A stretch of DNA of 64,000 nt from Rotaria socialis (taxonomy: Eukaryota > Rotifera > Eurotatoria > Philodinida > Philodinidae). Under the pieces are notes generated by a model. The model was not told the DNA's origin, made no database searches, and saw only the letters and a program-made list of their open reading frames with translations. Positions 24,956 to 36,256 of this stretch are shown here, in pieces (positions within the stretch are counted from its first letter, which is position 1; each line of letters begins with the position of its first letter). A program made the translations under genes and the position numbers. Location of the stretch: contig CAJNYU010002427.1 in NCBI GenBank assembly GCA_905331475.1, forward strand, positions 46,040-110,039, in the 5' to 3' direction.

Positions 24956-26053
24956 TCTTTGGCTTTTACCAGCATGAATAGAGATTGTTATTATTGATGT
25001 GTATTTTTTCGTTTCTTCTTTTTTTCAATTTTGATATTTCGATTGTTTTTAACTTCTTTTTTCTTTTTCTTTTCTTTTTTCTATTCAATTTTCAATGGGA
25101 TCATTAACATCGAATACTTGTAACAAAAATTAGTTTTTCTTTCTTCATTTCTTTTTCTACAACGGATTCACAGTTGCTTCATTATTTTATAGTGACAAAC
25201 AAAAAAATATTTATTTTAACCAATAAAGTCTTGAAGAATTCATTATTCAATGATCTGTCATTAATCAAAATCTTAATTGAAAAGATAATGTAATCAGTAT
25301 GTTAGTTACCGTCGTCAAGAATAATCACATTAAATTTTTATACAAAAATACATCACAACCGTTGCCTTGAAATGCGTTCAGTTTACCGACAAGTCAACTG
25401 AAGAAATATGCTCAGCGATTTTTATTCTAATGGGACAGATGGTGAGCATAATCCTTGGGGAATGAGCATATAAAAAATACAATGGAATCGTTTTTTGTTG
25501 ATTGTATTCTATCTATTTGGAAACACCTTTCTCTATTATAAGTTTACTTGTAAATCCAATACGGAAATCGTTACTACGAAGTCTAGCATAGGAAGGAGAA
25601 AGATCAGTTCGAATCATTGCCTTGTAGGTTAATATTATTTTTCATATCGTATTTCATTAGAAAACAAACAGTAATGAGCACGTTTGGGTAAGATATAATT
25701 GCAAGTCAATTTATTCAATAAATCACGTGCATTTCAATATCTTGCGTTAATACAAATTTTCTTTTCAGTTAGAAAAAGAATAAGAAATATTACACCAAAG
25801 CAATATTAAAAATTTGACATCAAATAAAGAATAAAAATAACGAATAGATTTTTATTGTAGAACAAAAAAGTTTTTTTCTTGAAATAAAAACTTGTATTTT
25901 GCATAAATTATTAGTTACTCATCAATACCTTCATAATACAATTAATTTTGCATTGCGATTATATAATAAAAATTTTAACCAAAGCGAATATGTATATATT
26001 ATATATAATCACCGGAACTTGACTGTTATTGATTAGATTTCCGTTTTATTGAA
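24956..26053. other. Intergenic spacer
   Basis: Very AT-rich with pyrimidine runs near 25010-25080. Nothing recognisable is seen on either strand. Confidence 0.5.
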
Positions 26054-26406
26054 TTATACATCATAGAATTCGTGATGAGTTCTTCCGTCATAACGATAAA
26101 CAGGTAAATATGAACGTGTCGTTGACAAGATATCATTATAATCGATGTCACTTCTTGGTGTTTGATAATCATGTTTGATTTTATTATTTTCATCATGTGC
26201 TACATGTCGTTTTTCAATATAAAGTACAATAATAATTGTCAATAAAATAAATGTTACACCAACAAAACAGCCACATAAAGAATAAAGTATAAAACTTTCA
26301 GAATGTTCTATATGAAAATAGAAAAAATATAAATTAAAAAAAAAAGACGAACAAATATCTTACGACGAATAAATTCTGATGTTTGAAGCCAATCAATGAC
26401 AGCCAT
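26054..26406 (-). CDS. Small single-pass membrane protein, EVA1/FAM176-like (tentative)
   Basis: Two exons, 26364-26406 and 26054-26307, join in phase 1 to 98 residues. A short N-terminus (MAVIDWLQTSEFIR) is followed by one transmembrane helix (FVGVTFILLTIIIVLYI) with Cys and Gly just before it (LCGCFVG), and a polar, Tyr-rich cytoplasmic tail. The pattern of a short juxtamembrane segment, LYSLCGCFVGV and a polar tail resembles the C-terminal unit of EVA1 proteins, but similarity is low. An acceptor-like CTACAG upstream at 26437 means an earlier coding exon is possible. Confidence 0.4.
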
Positions 26407-26620
26407 CGATCGGATTATCTCTTGAATATCTAGCACCTGTAGAATCTTTTATAGATAAGAGTTCTTCATACACATATGTAATTCATTCTATAAATGAATG
26501 AACATCTTCTTTCTCTGTTATATAGAGGAGAAAAAAAGATTACATAAGAATAACTGATTGATTGATTGAAAAATAAGCAATGAGGTTTAGGGACAAGGCT
26601 TTCTTTTTCCTTAACGCCCG

Positions 26621-26623
<3 letters not shown>

Positions 26624-26651
<28 letters not shown>
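26624..26651. repeat. (CA)n microsatellite
   Basis: About 14 CA units in a row between the small membrane protein and bL36m. No function is visible. Confidence 0.9.
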
Positions 26652-27094
26652 CTCGAATCGATCAAATAAAGACGAGAATATTTGGACAGATGGTTATATA
26701 GAGGAACGGAACAATTCCAAATGGCCAATTTTTCCAAGATGATATCAATGAAACTTCACACAAGAGACTAACGGATGGAAATTCGATTTCTATGGATCTC
26801 ACTGGAATACATCATACTCATCTCGTTCACATCCATAAGATTAATCTACTTAACAAGTTATCTATTAAAAATGTATGCTCTGTCCTTCTCGCTTTCTCTC
26901 TTTCCTACGAATAATGGCAACACGATGAATGTATGTATAAGTGTGCATTCATGCCTGTAAACAATGTCTCATCATTTGTTTGATTAATGATTGTAGAGCT
27001 TGTAACAGTCTAGTTGTTAACCTCGATGATCTTAGTTATTCTTTTTTTATATTCTTCTATACGACCCCCTACAGATACATAGATCATAGAGCGT

Positions 27095-27095
27095 T

Positions 27096-27128
<33 letters not shown>
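27095..27128. repeat. (ATC)n microsatellite
   Basis: Eleven ATC units in tandem in the same spacer. Confidence 0.9.
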
Positions 27129-28581
27129 GTCATGAAATTTTGTCTTATATACATTTCCTATCGTGTATGTTTTGGTTAGACAATATTAAATAGACAGTTG
27201 CTTTGATGTTATTTTCTAACTATTGTTATTACTGTTGGAGACACATATGGAGATGAGAAAAACAAGAAAGGCTTTATTGGATTCTTTACAATGAACATAA
27301 AAAGAAAATTTCTTATGAGAATATTGCAGAGAAAGAAAATCTGATGTGGAATTTTTATTTGAATTGGCACATTGACGACAGAAAATTAGGATGTTGAGCT
27401 ACACGCCATAGAGCGAGAGAAAGAGAAAATTGTTTGATTGATTAGAAAAACATGCGATCCGTTATTAGATAAGAGAACATGATATGAGTTGTTGTATCTT
27501 TATTATAGAGTACAACATCGGTAGAGTGGCCGACTTTCGAATGTTTTCCAATTGTGAACTTTACATACGTTAATTCTTTGAGAAAAACCTCAGTTTTCTT
27601 TCAAATCATTTATCTTTTTTCGGCACTTAACAACTATCAATACGTAGGAAAACATGCCATGACGAGCACCAGCTGTATTCTTTAAATGCATTAGCCATTG
27701 TAATAAAATTTCAACTTTCTAATATGCCCATCAGTTACGAACATGGACAAGTTTTAAAACAAAACTCGCATAATCAGCTGATAGCAATACTCCTGTAAAT
27801 CATAATCGAACATACGACACGATGGAACGTATGTTTACACACATTGCATTTGTATCTTTTAGAAACAATTATCTACTCCGATGTCTTCTCATCAAGTGTG
27901 CTTATAAATAAATTTATTCAATAAATAAACATGTTACAAATATCGTGTACTCGATCACTAGAAAGCTCAAACTTAGAAGCTTTGACTTGATATATACGTG
28001 TCATGCAAGTTCTGTATTTCAACGTGAGAAAACGATAGGGAAATTGCCATCGACAATCCGTCATCAATGATTTTGAGACAAACTTTATCTGGATGAACGA
28101 ATTTTTAATGTAACTGTCATTCATACGATACATTGATAGATGATTGTAGCGTGCAGCCTAGGTTATGACAACAGTAACTATGACAAGGTTCTATGAAGAA
28201 ATACGAAAATTTGCTTGTACAAATAACCAAAATTCAAAATACTGAATGATATAACTAAGGAAAGAAATCGATAATTAAAGTCAAGAAGGAAACTATTCCT
28301 ATTGTATCAACACTTGTGTAATGTTTGTAATTTTATTATCCAATAAAAAGGCAAAACATGTCATTTCTAACAACAGAAAAACACTTTTCATGATGAAATT
28401 TTCCTATAATCTCTGCAAAGATCAATTTGACTGCATTCGCATACGTATATTTCTTTACTAAAAGTGATCATAAAAAAAACGAAAACTACGAAATTCTTCA
28501 AAGTCTTAGACTACAATGTTTTATTTTTGACATTCATATATCAAACAAAGAAATGATCTATATTAAGAAAATAAAAATTTC

Positions 28582-28836
28582 CTATTTAGTACGTTCAAGT
28601 TTGGGTGCCAATCGCCAATCAAACCATCCCCAACCTTTTTCTTTCGTCATTTTAGACACTGTTTTATGGCGCGCAAATTTTGGACATTCAATATACATTC
28701 TTCCATAACGCCAAATAACATAGCAATCTTGACATCGGCGACGTAACATATCTTTTGTTCTGTAGGATCGAACAAACATCATTGGCAACGATGTTGATTT
28801 CAAAACGGTTCTTTGAAGAATTGTTGATATTAACAT
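28582..28836 (-). CDS. MRPL36: Mitochondrial ribosomal protein bL36m
   Basis: Single exon, 84 residues. The large-subunit protein L36 is defined by a small zinc ribbon; here it begins CQDCYVIWRYGRMYIEC and continues to KFARHK, keeping CxxC, a third Cys and the final His. The Arg/Ser-rich N-terminus of about 25 residues fits a mitochondrial targeting peptide. About 25 residues after the zinc ribbon (EKGWGWFDWRL and on) form an extension not usual in L36. An acceptor TTTGCAG lies 10 nt before the ATG. NDUFS3 ends 176 nt upstream on the same strand. Confidence 0.85.
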   Translation of the reverse strand: MLISTILQRTVLKSTSLPMMFVRSYRTKDMLRRRCQDCYVIWRYGRMYIECPKFARHKTVSKMTKEKGWGWFDWRLAPKLERTK

Positions 28837-29012
28837 ACTTGAATATCTGCAAACAAAAAAGGCTTCATATTCTTTTTTTTCTCGAAAAGAAAAACAGATA
28901 ATTATTTTTCGGGATAGTGCTAATATAATTTTATTGTTTTAAATGAAAATGAAAAAGTTGAAGCCTATATACAGGATAGAAGAAAAAGAAAAGGAACACA
29001 GGAGGCGTTCAT

Positions 29013-30442
29013 TTATTTTTTATTTTCACTACCAGTACCCGTTGGTTTTTGAGAAGCTTCAGCTTCTTGACGTTTTTTAGTGTCATCATGAACTGTATTA
29101 CGAAACTAAATTAATGAACAAAATTTATCAAAGATAATATTCCTTTTTAAATTTAGTTTTAGCAGCTTACTTTTGGGAATGTTTCCCATGGTGTATTTAA
29201 ATCAAATTTACGATAGTCTTGCGATAATTCAATAGGTTCAATAACAACACGTTTTTGTTCTTCATCATAACGAACCTCTGTATAACCAGGAAGCGGAAAA
29301 TCTTTACGCATTGGATGACCTTCAAAACCATAATCAGTTAAAATACGACGAAGATCTGGATGATTGGTGAAGTAAACTCCATACATATCCCAAACCTACA
29401 CATCAGTTCATTATTATGGAATTTAATCTTTATTTTTTTGTTCGAACCTCTCTTTCCAACCAATTGGCTGCATCATAAATATCAGTTATACTTGCTATGG
29501 GTGTTAATTCATCGGTATATGTTTTGATGCGAACACGGGAATTATAACGAAGTGAGAGTAAATTGTAGACAATCTAAAATAGAAAATGCATAATAGATTT
29601 TTAAATAATAAATCGAACTAAATGTTAATTTTATCTCAAAAAATTCAGTTCGGTTAATAAAAATCAAATGTTTCTCTTATATGTCGATAAAATTTAGATG
29701 AGATCTATAACAAACAGAAGAGCGTTTGAAACGGATTATTCTATGATCGGGCTCAAAAATGAACAATCAATCATATGCAATGGATCAAATTTTATCGAAT
29801 GCGAACATAAAGAAAATTTGTTAAAAAAATTTCGATTTCTATTCAACGCTACTGTTTCGAAAAAACCTGCTGCCAACATAAACATCTTTAATTCACTATA
29901 CCTCAAATCGATAAACTCTTGTGGGCACATCAATTGCAGTAATATCCACTAATGAACTAAACTGAGCATTGGTATGATCTTTTAGAAAAGCCATAACAGG
30001 AAATACTCCATCTGGATGAATCAATACTTCGAGTTCATTTGTTGATGTTATTTGTACATGTTGCACAAAACGTGGTAGACATTCCGAAACATATTGACCA
30101 AAATCAACTAAAGCTTTACGTTGTTCGACATTGACACGGATAAGATTCGCTACATATAGATAATCGAAAATGAAGATTTTCTGTCATGTTGTTTTATAAT
30201 AAAAAAAAAAAAGAGAATCGTACGTGCAGGGACATTTGGTGTTGGTTGTGGTGGTGTCGTAGCTTGAGTGCGATGGAGAAATACTAAACTTGCAGGTATG
30301 TTTCGATGTCCAACTGCAGAAACCAAACCTAAATTATACAAAATACATTTTATCAGCTGAAATTTTTGCGTTTTAACTGTTTTTAACCTTTGCTCGTTGC
30401 TAAAATAGGCCGAGCAAATTGCCGAATTAATGAACTAGCCAT
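29013..30442 (-). CDS. NDUFS3: NADH dehydrogenase (ubiquinone) iron-sulfur protein 3, complex I 30 kDa subunit
   Basis: Six exons on minus, starting at 30388-30442 ([12 protein letters not shown]), give about 285 residues. NDUFS3 is a core subunit of the peripheral arm of mitochondrial complex I. The family signature is nearly unchanged: [60 protein letters not shown] and [20 protein letters not shown]. The N-terminus has the basic, Ser-rich look of a mitochondrial presequence. The acceptor GCTATTTCAG abuts the ATG directly, so the 5' end of the mRNA is probably set by trans-splicing. The intron at about 29575-29900 is longer than the rest. RPA3 ends 109 nt upstream on the same strand. Confidence 0.95.
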
Positions 30443-30551
30443 CTGAAATAGCATATATCAATAATGTAGAACTTTACTTTTATTTTTTTTTTGTTTCATA
30501 AGAAATATCTGACATATTCATTCTTTTTTTGTCTAATAAATTTTACAAGAA

Positions 30552-31082
30552 CTAGAGATTAACAAGATAGTCTTGAGGATAATGTTGAAAAAGTAGAACA
30601 GCTTGATTGTACATATCCATATCTAAATAAGTATTTGTTTAAAATTAAAAATCTATTGTCTTTTTTCTCATTTACCAAAATTGGCCGTTTGTTCAGGTTC
30701 AAATGCTATGACTGAATCACAAATAATTTGATTTCGATTATCAACATTTCCAAGTACTTCAATAATACTACCAGCATCGACAGCGACCTTAATTTAAAAA
30801 GAAATGAGAAACTGATTATGAAATAAATAAATAAATTTTTTTTTTTTGTTTTGACTACATACACGTTCTGTTGAACGAACAACAATATGCTGTTTATCAC
30901 TGGTTTCCAAATCGATTACATTGCCAGTTGGATGAACCTTAATATATCATTTATTTTTGAAAAAGTTTTTAGTTTTCATTATAAATATTGAATTTTACCT
31001 TACTAACAGTACCAATAATACTAACTGGCTTTCCACTAAATTGTTGAAGCATAGATCCATTAATACGATAGTGATGCGACAT
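30552..31082 (-). CDS. RPA3: Replication protein A 14 kDa subunit
   Basis: Four exons join in phase to 113 residues, close to the usual 121. RPA3 is the small OB-fold subunit of the nuclear RPA heterotrimer that binds single-stranded DNA. Signatures: YRINGSMLQQFSGKPVSIIG at the N-terminus, KVHPTGNVIDLETSD, GSIIEVLGNVD, then FDMDMYNQAVLLFQHYPQ in the C-terminal trimerisation helix. The acceptor TTGACTTCAG lies 2 nt before the ATG. The stop of the TAF12-like gene is only 48 nt upstream, too little room for an ordinary terminator and promoter. This points to a shared transcript. Confidence 0.9.
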
Positions 31083-31130
31083 ATCTGAAGTCAACAAAAA
31101 TAATAATAATAATCAGAACTTATCGATTAA

Positions 31131-31436
31131 TCAGCTGTCAGGTATTTTATTATAAGAAGAACTATCGTAAATAGGCCATTGATGTTTTAGAACAAAATTA
31201 ACATCATTTTCTTTTATAGAAGTTGAAGACGATGTTCCTATTCGTCTTTGTGTTGCAGACGATGATTTGGAAACTAGTTCTTGAGCAAATAATGATGCTA
31301 AATTAACAAGTAGTTTTTCAGTATCAGGTTGAAGCAGTGGTTGTTGAGGGTTCGATGATGAATATTGGCCTGATTGGAGAAGAATTCGATTGAAAAAAGC
31401 TGATGGAATAAGATCTTCGGTATCGTTTGTTGTCAT
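31131..31436 (-). CDS. TAF12-like histone-fold protein
   Basis: Single exon. A Met at 31478 is possible, but the Met at 31436 directly follows an AAAG acceptor and gives about 101 residues. The segment LLQPDTEKLLVNLASLFAQE, then TSIKENDVNFVLKHQW, matches the histone fold of TFIID subunit TAF12 in spacing (long helix, loop, DV-F-L-x-x-x-W). The usual basic linker is changed to a Ser-rich stretch, and TAF12's long N-terminal region is absent. It could be another histone-fold subunit, so the name stays tentative. It is the first gene of the tight minus-strand cluster. Confidence 0.5.
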   Translation of the reverse strand: MTTNDTEDLIPSAFFNRILLQSGQYSSSNPQQPLLQPDTEKLLVNLASLFAQELVSKSSSATQRRIGTSSSTSIKENDVNFVLKHQWPIYDSSSYNKIPDS

Positions 31437-31478
31437 CTTTGTTCGAAGAATCGATGAATGAATAAATAAAGTGAACAA

Positions 31479-33884
31479 TTAATTTTGTTTATAATAATAG
31501 TTTGTCGCTATTAGCTAGACAGATTTCGTCAGAAAGGCACAAGATCTTTTTTGATTGGTTAAAAAAAAGCCAATCCAATGATGATACAGAAAGAAAGAAA
31601 AAAAACGGTTATCCTTTATTCACGGATATCAATAGGGCAGTCTTTTTCGTTTGCGCTGACTTATGAACAAAATATGTTTCTTTTTTTTCATGATCCAAAC
31701 GTAAATACAATCGATATTCAGTCTTTAGAAACATGATGTGTCTAGATGATGATGTATTGCGTTAGTTTTTATCGTAATTTAATTGATATTTAACGTCTAA
31801 TCTCGGATGCTTTCAAATCTTCACTTATTTTTTCATCGCTTACAAAATGTTTGCTATAGAATAGAAAGTTCGTTCTCTATAATAAGATTCAAACTCATTC
31901 ATTACACGCATCGACTAATGACATACAACAAATTATTTAACATATTATAAAAAGAAACATTAATTATATATAAATAAATTCATTGATTACTTCTTTTAGA
32001 TATTTAATAAAAAGTCAAACATGTCATTATTACAACAACTAACAAAAAAGTGAGTTAACTATTCTCTTTTATCTGTCTATTCAATCATTCATGCATATGT
32101 AAGACATTCCATATTTCATTTTGACGTAATGCATCATTCTTACGAGCTCCGCCTTTTTCTTCTTTTTCTCGTTTTCTTCGATTTATTTCTTCGTCTATTC
32201 TTTTTTTTATTATGCCAGACCGGAAAGACACGCCTTTGTTTGAGGCAATGGTGTACTTAATTATTTTTCTTTCTCTTGCTTCATTTCCTCGATCCCTTGA
32301 GCCATCTTTCTCTCTCGTCAATATTCAATGTTGCAATTGAACGATCGATATAAGATCCACATGCAATAAAGTCTATGAGACATTTTTTATAAGATCCATA
32401 TATGATCTGCAGTAAGTAATTACCTACTAATTCATGATAGAACGTGACTTACAGGAAGTATTAAAAACTGAATATGATCCGCTACGACAATCTAATCAAG
32501 GATTCTCTTTTTTTCTTGATAGAGTAAATTGAGGATAGCACGCGTCAGTTATGATGCTAAAAAGGAAATACGATTGTTCAAGTGGTGAAATGCCTATAGA
32601 TGAATAAAAGAAAGTAGAAAAAAAAATCCTGAATACGTCGATTTTCCACTTGTGTTAAAAAAATCTATCGAGGTAGTTTTGCGTTTCACAATGACGAATA
32701 ACAAAAATCCAAAGAAAAGAACATTCTATGATGAGTAAGTTTTATGTTCGATTTTTCGTATGTGCTATTTCATACTGCTATATCGATTGTCTTTTGCTAC
32801 AACACTGATTATGAATCAACACTTCAACTTTAGTTCAAGTGTCACCCCTTGTATTTATGAAAATAATTTCTCATAGAATACGAATAGGCCGTTTATGCAA
32901 TCAGCTCAGCTCTTCTCCAAAAAAAAAAGGAAGAATTCTATCCTTCTGTTGAGTCCAACAAATTTCTCGAGTAATCTTGAAGAATTCATAAGATACTACC
33001 GATGAAACTCATCAATCTAATGTTATCGTGTATCTCTTTTCTTACACTATTGTTCCTATCTCTGATAATTTGTATAAGTCACAATAGTAGATGCACCCAT
33101 CCATAACCTTCTCCGTCCTCGGACACCCTTGTATCAATGATAATGTATCTATTTATCAATAGAAAACAAATGATTAGAGTCCTAAAATCAGATTATTTAT
33201 TCTCTATATTGATTCCATCTTGCAATCAAATCATACCATTTCAATTTTGCTCCATGTGTTAATCGCCTATCACATAGGTAAATGTATGAAATTCGTAGAA
33301 ATCTGATTGTCTCTTGTTAATAGAAAAGATATCGAAAGCTGATTAAAATTCAAGAGTCGATTGACATGTATAAATAAATGCGTATGTTTATCATTTAACA
33401 AGTAGCAAAGCGTGTCATATTGATCTTTTAAGATATCACATATTTAACTCTTGACATATCCCATTAAAACTAATCATGATTAGCATTTCGATTTTTATTT
33501 TACTCGTTTTTCTTTTTCTTTCGAAATATATTCCATCGACAGAAAATAGTTGTATTCTCTTATGAGAACTTTATCCTAGTTGATTATCGTCTGTCAATAG
33601 AACGTCTTTGATCTTTTTTTCGAATGAAAGAAAGCTGTTGCTGCTTGAGATTCGTATTTTTTCAAAAAGTGTTCCGACCGTTTTTTTTTTCGTTCTATCA
33701 TTGATCATTTTCCTAACGTATAACATCAGAGGAAAGTGATTTCGCACATATAAGTCAATTACTACTGTCCATTAGTTTTATATTGAATAGAGAAAAAAAA
33801 TAAACAATTTTATAATGTTGTAAGTCGACTGTTTCGTCGTCCGCGTACACTGACTAATCAATACACATCTTTATACAAAAAAAC
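31479..33884. other. Intergenic spacer between diverging genes
   Basis: Spacer between the minus-strand cluster and plus-strand Axin. There are short ATG-donor fragments (32012-32050 and 32694-32732) that resemble first exons, but no downstream exon of known family continues them. No other feature is seen. Confidence 0.4.
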
Positions 33885-36256
33885 ATGAATAATTTTATTA
33901 GATTCAATATGACATCATCGAAAATCAACGATACAGAGTTACGCAAACAATTCCTGCAATATCTCAATCAACCGGAATTATGCGAACAATTTTATATCTA
34001 TATGAAATCAGAACATTTAGCATATGTATTAGAATTTTATCTAGCATGTGATGGTCTAAGAAATCTACTTGATGATACATCAAAACAAGGTCCTATTATT
34101 GAACTTATTTATAAACATTATTTATGCAATGGTAAAAATTTATCATCGTCGTCTAAAGCAAAATTTTCTCTACCTGATGATTTAATATCATCAATAAAGC
34201 AACGTTTAATTAAACATGAATTTCATTTAAAATTCTATGATCAAGCACAAGAATATGTTCTTAAATATATGTTACAAATGTGTTACCCTAAATTTCTTAT
34301 TGAACAACAGCAACAACAAGAAAATGAATTAAAACGTCAAGCAATGATAACACCAAAATTTAGTCCCATGCATAAACGACCCATGACATCAAGGAAAAAA
34401 GAGGCATTCGAACAATTAAAACGAAATCTTAAGTAAGAGACAATTTCGAATAAATACTTGAGTTTACATACCGGAATGTGTACTGTTAAAGACAGTTGAT
34501 ATATCGAGAAAACAAATGATATCTTTATTTGATCTTTTTTTCATCTCAAGTAGTAAAGATGAACGTTACAAAGAAGAAAAGAATGAGCATATCGATTGTT
34601 TTATTTTGTTGTTCTTTTAGTACTTCTGTTCCTATCAAAATGCCGTCTAATGTTCGTCAACAACAACCTGTTGACCCCTGGTAAGTGCAGAGAAATTTTA
34701 AATTAGGTGTCATCATCTCCATTCCACGCAGTCACGTGGCGATAAGTTTAAGAAAAACAAAAAAGACTAAGAGATTTGCGATCAAACAAATATATGAATT
34801 TCGTCACGCTTTCGCTTCGCCGGCTGATTGTAGAGTAAGAGAACAACCTGTAGATTAGCCTCAATGGGTGGATGAATGGTTAAGCGTCGACCGTTGGTTC
34901 GTTTCTTTTCTCTTGTCTTCTGCCGTTACCGCCGCCACCACGGCTTGTCTGAACTTCAAAGTATGCGGCTTACTTTGATCGTTCTAACCTCTAACGTTGG
35001 CGGTGTCTCTGATCTTGTCAACATGAATCACATTCAATTAGATTACACTATTGTGCCGACGCCGACGCCGCGCGCTTGTTAGAAAGCAGACTATCAAAAA
35101 GAAAATCGAGAGAGAGAGAGAGAGAGACAGGGAGAAAAGAATAAAAAGAAAGGGAGAAAGAAGGAGAGACACAAACATATCTGATATTTTGAGCTTAACT
35201 GTTGAGTTGCTTTTACAATGACACTATTACTAATGCGAAATCCTTATTCATTGTAAGTTTAAAATAAATATTTTCGTTAATTTACAATTGTTTCCTTTTA
35301 GTTCATTAGAAGTATCAACACTAATAGCTGATCATGATGCTGGACTAAATATCTCTAAACTACCAGTAAGTTAATCCTTATCAATAGGAAGAAGAAAAAA
35401 ACATAAAATTACTTTTCTCTATTTTTGCAGCGAACAGCCAAATTAACTAAACAACAAAAGGATCAATATAGTCTTGCTCAACGTGATCCTGCAGCTTTTT
35501 TTGAAGAAATTAAAAAACGTCTCTTAGCTTATCAAGCAGAAAATTCAAGTGCCGCAAAACTTCGTGGTCTTTCACAATCATTCAATGTACAAAATAAAGT
35601 TTCATTTTCATTTAATGATTTTCGAACAGCTGATGATGATTCATTAGCTGTTCTTGATTCTCAAATAGCTAAAACAATTGATGATGCCGATAATAGTCTA
35701 TTTGAGACGCCAACAAAAAATAATTATCGATATCGACCGTCGTCCATAGCAAAAGATTATTCAATATTAAGAAATAGTTTTACACGATCAGATTCAGGTG
35801 TTGGAACAGATACATCGGAAAAGTATGTTGACTGAACTGTCACACACAACATGACATCAAAAATATATACATATGTTTTTTTTGCTAAATAGAAATTATG
35901 AAATCTTTCGTTATCAACAAGGGAAGAATTTAACTTCAATCGATGTTATTTGGTATCCATCACTTGATAGTAATAATGCTCTCCTATCTACAATACCAAG
36001 AATTCGTGATCATATTACATTTAAAGAATTTCGATTATTGTTTAAAAAACAACCGATCTATAGGTACGAAGAAATTTGATTCGTATTGTATTATTTATTT
36101 ATTGTTTTTCGGATTTCTTATAGATATTTCTTTAAAACAACTTGTACACCTGATATTAATAAAGAGCAGTATGTATTTCGTGAATTAACTATGGACGATG
36201 AATTAGTGCCTTTGTATGATGGTAAAATTTTCGTACAATTAGATCGGCTTTCTTAA
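33885..36256 (+). CDS. AXIN: Axin (RGS and DIX domains)
   Basis: Six exons, 33885-34432, 34621-34680, 35302-35365, 35431-35822, 35893-36063 and 36124-36256, join in phase to 455 residues, about half the length of vertebrate Axin. Axin is the scaffold of the beta-catenin destruction complex. Residues about 16-145 are the RGS/APC-binding domain (LEFYLACDGLRNLLDD, YVLKYMLQMCYP). Residues 243-261 (DPAAFFEEIKKRLLAYQAE) match the GSK3-binding helix. VLDSQIAKTI (298-307) sits where the beta-catenin-binding helix ILDEHVQRV is expected and may be its degenerate form. Residues about 355-455 are the DIX polymerisation domain (EIFRYQQG, ITFKEFRLLFKKQ, RYFFKT, LVPLYDGKIFVQLDRL). The tankyrase motif is not obvious. 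An ATG-containing stretch with a strong donor at 35217-35255 could be an alternative first exon. Confidence 0.9.
35108..35127. repeat. (GA)n microsatellite in Axin intron 2
   Basis: About ten GA units, with further purine-rich sequence to 35170, in the 621-nt second intron. Confidence 0.85.

Larger units (their letters stand above)
26407..28581. other. Intergenic spacer with microsatellites
   Basis: No supported gene. Contains a (CA)n run at 26624-26651 and an (ATC)n run at 27095-27128. Open frames covering these are repeat translations. Confidence 0.5.
28582..31478 (-). other. Candidate operon: TAF12-like, RPA3, NDUFS3, bL36m
   Basis: Four genes on one strand have intergenic gaps of 48, 109 and 176 nt. 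Each ATG is preceded within 0-10 nt by an AG acceptor with pyrimidines before it (weakest at the TAF12-like gene). Bdelloid rotifers are known to use spliced-leader trans-splicing, and in other trans-splicing animals such clusters are operons. Co-transcription here is inferred from spacing and acceptors alone. Confidence 0.5.

Noticed and set aside
32012-32740. Short ATG-to-donor stretches (MSLLQQLTK; MTNNKNPKKRTFYD)
   Set aside because: Donors look good, but no downstream exons of a consistent protein could be joined.
34876-35082. 68-codon frame in Axin intron 2
   Set aside because: No splice sites in phase and no similarity to Axin; base composition comes from CGC-rich and GA-rich simple sequence.
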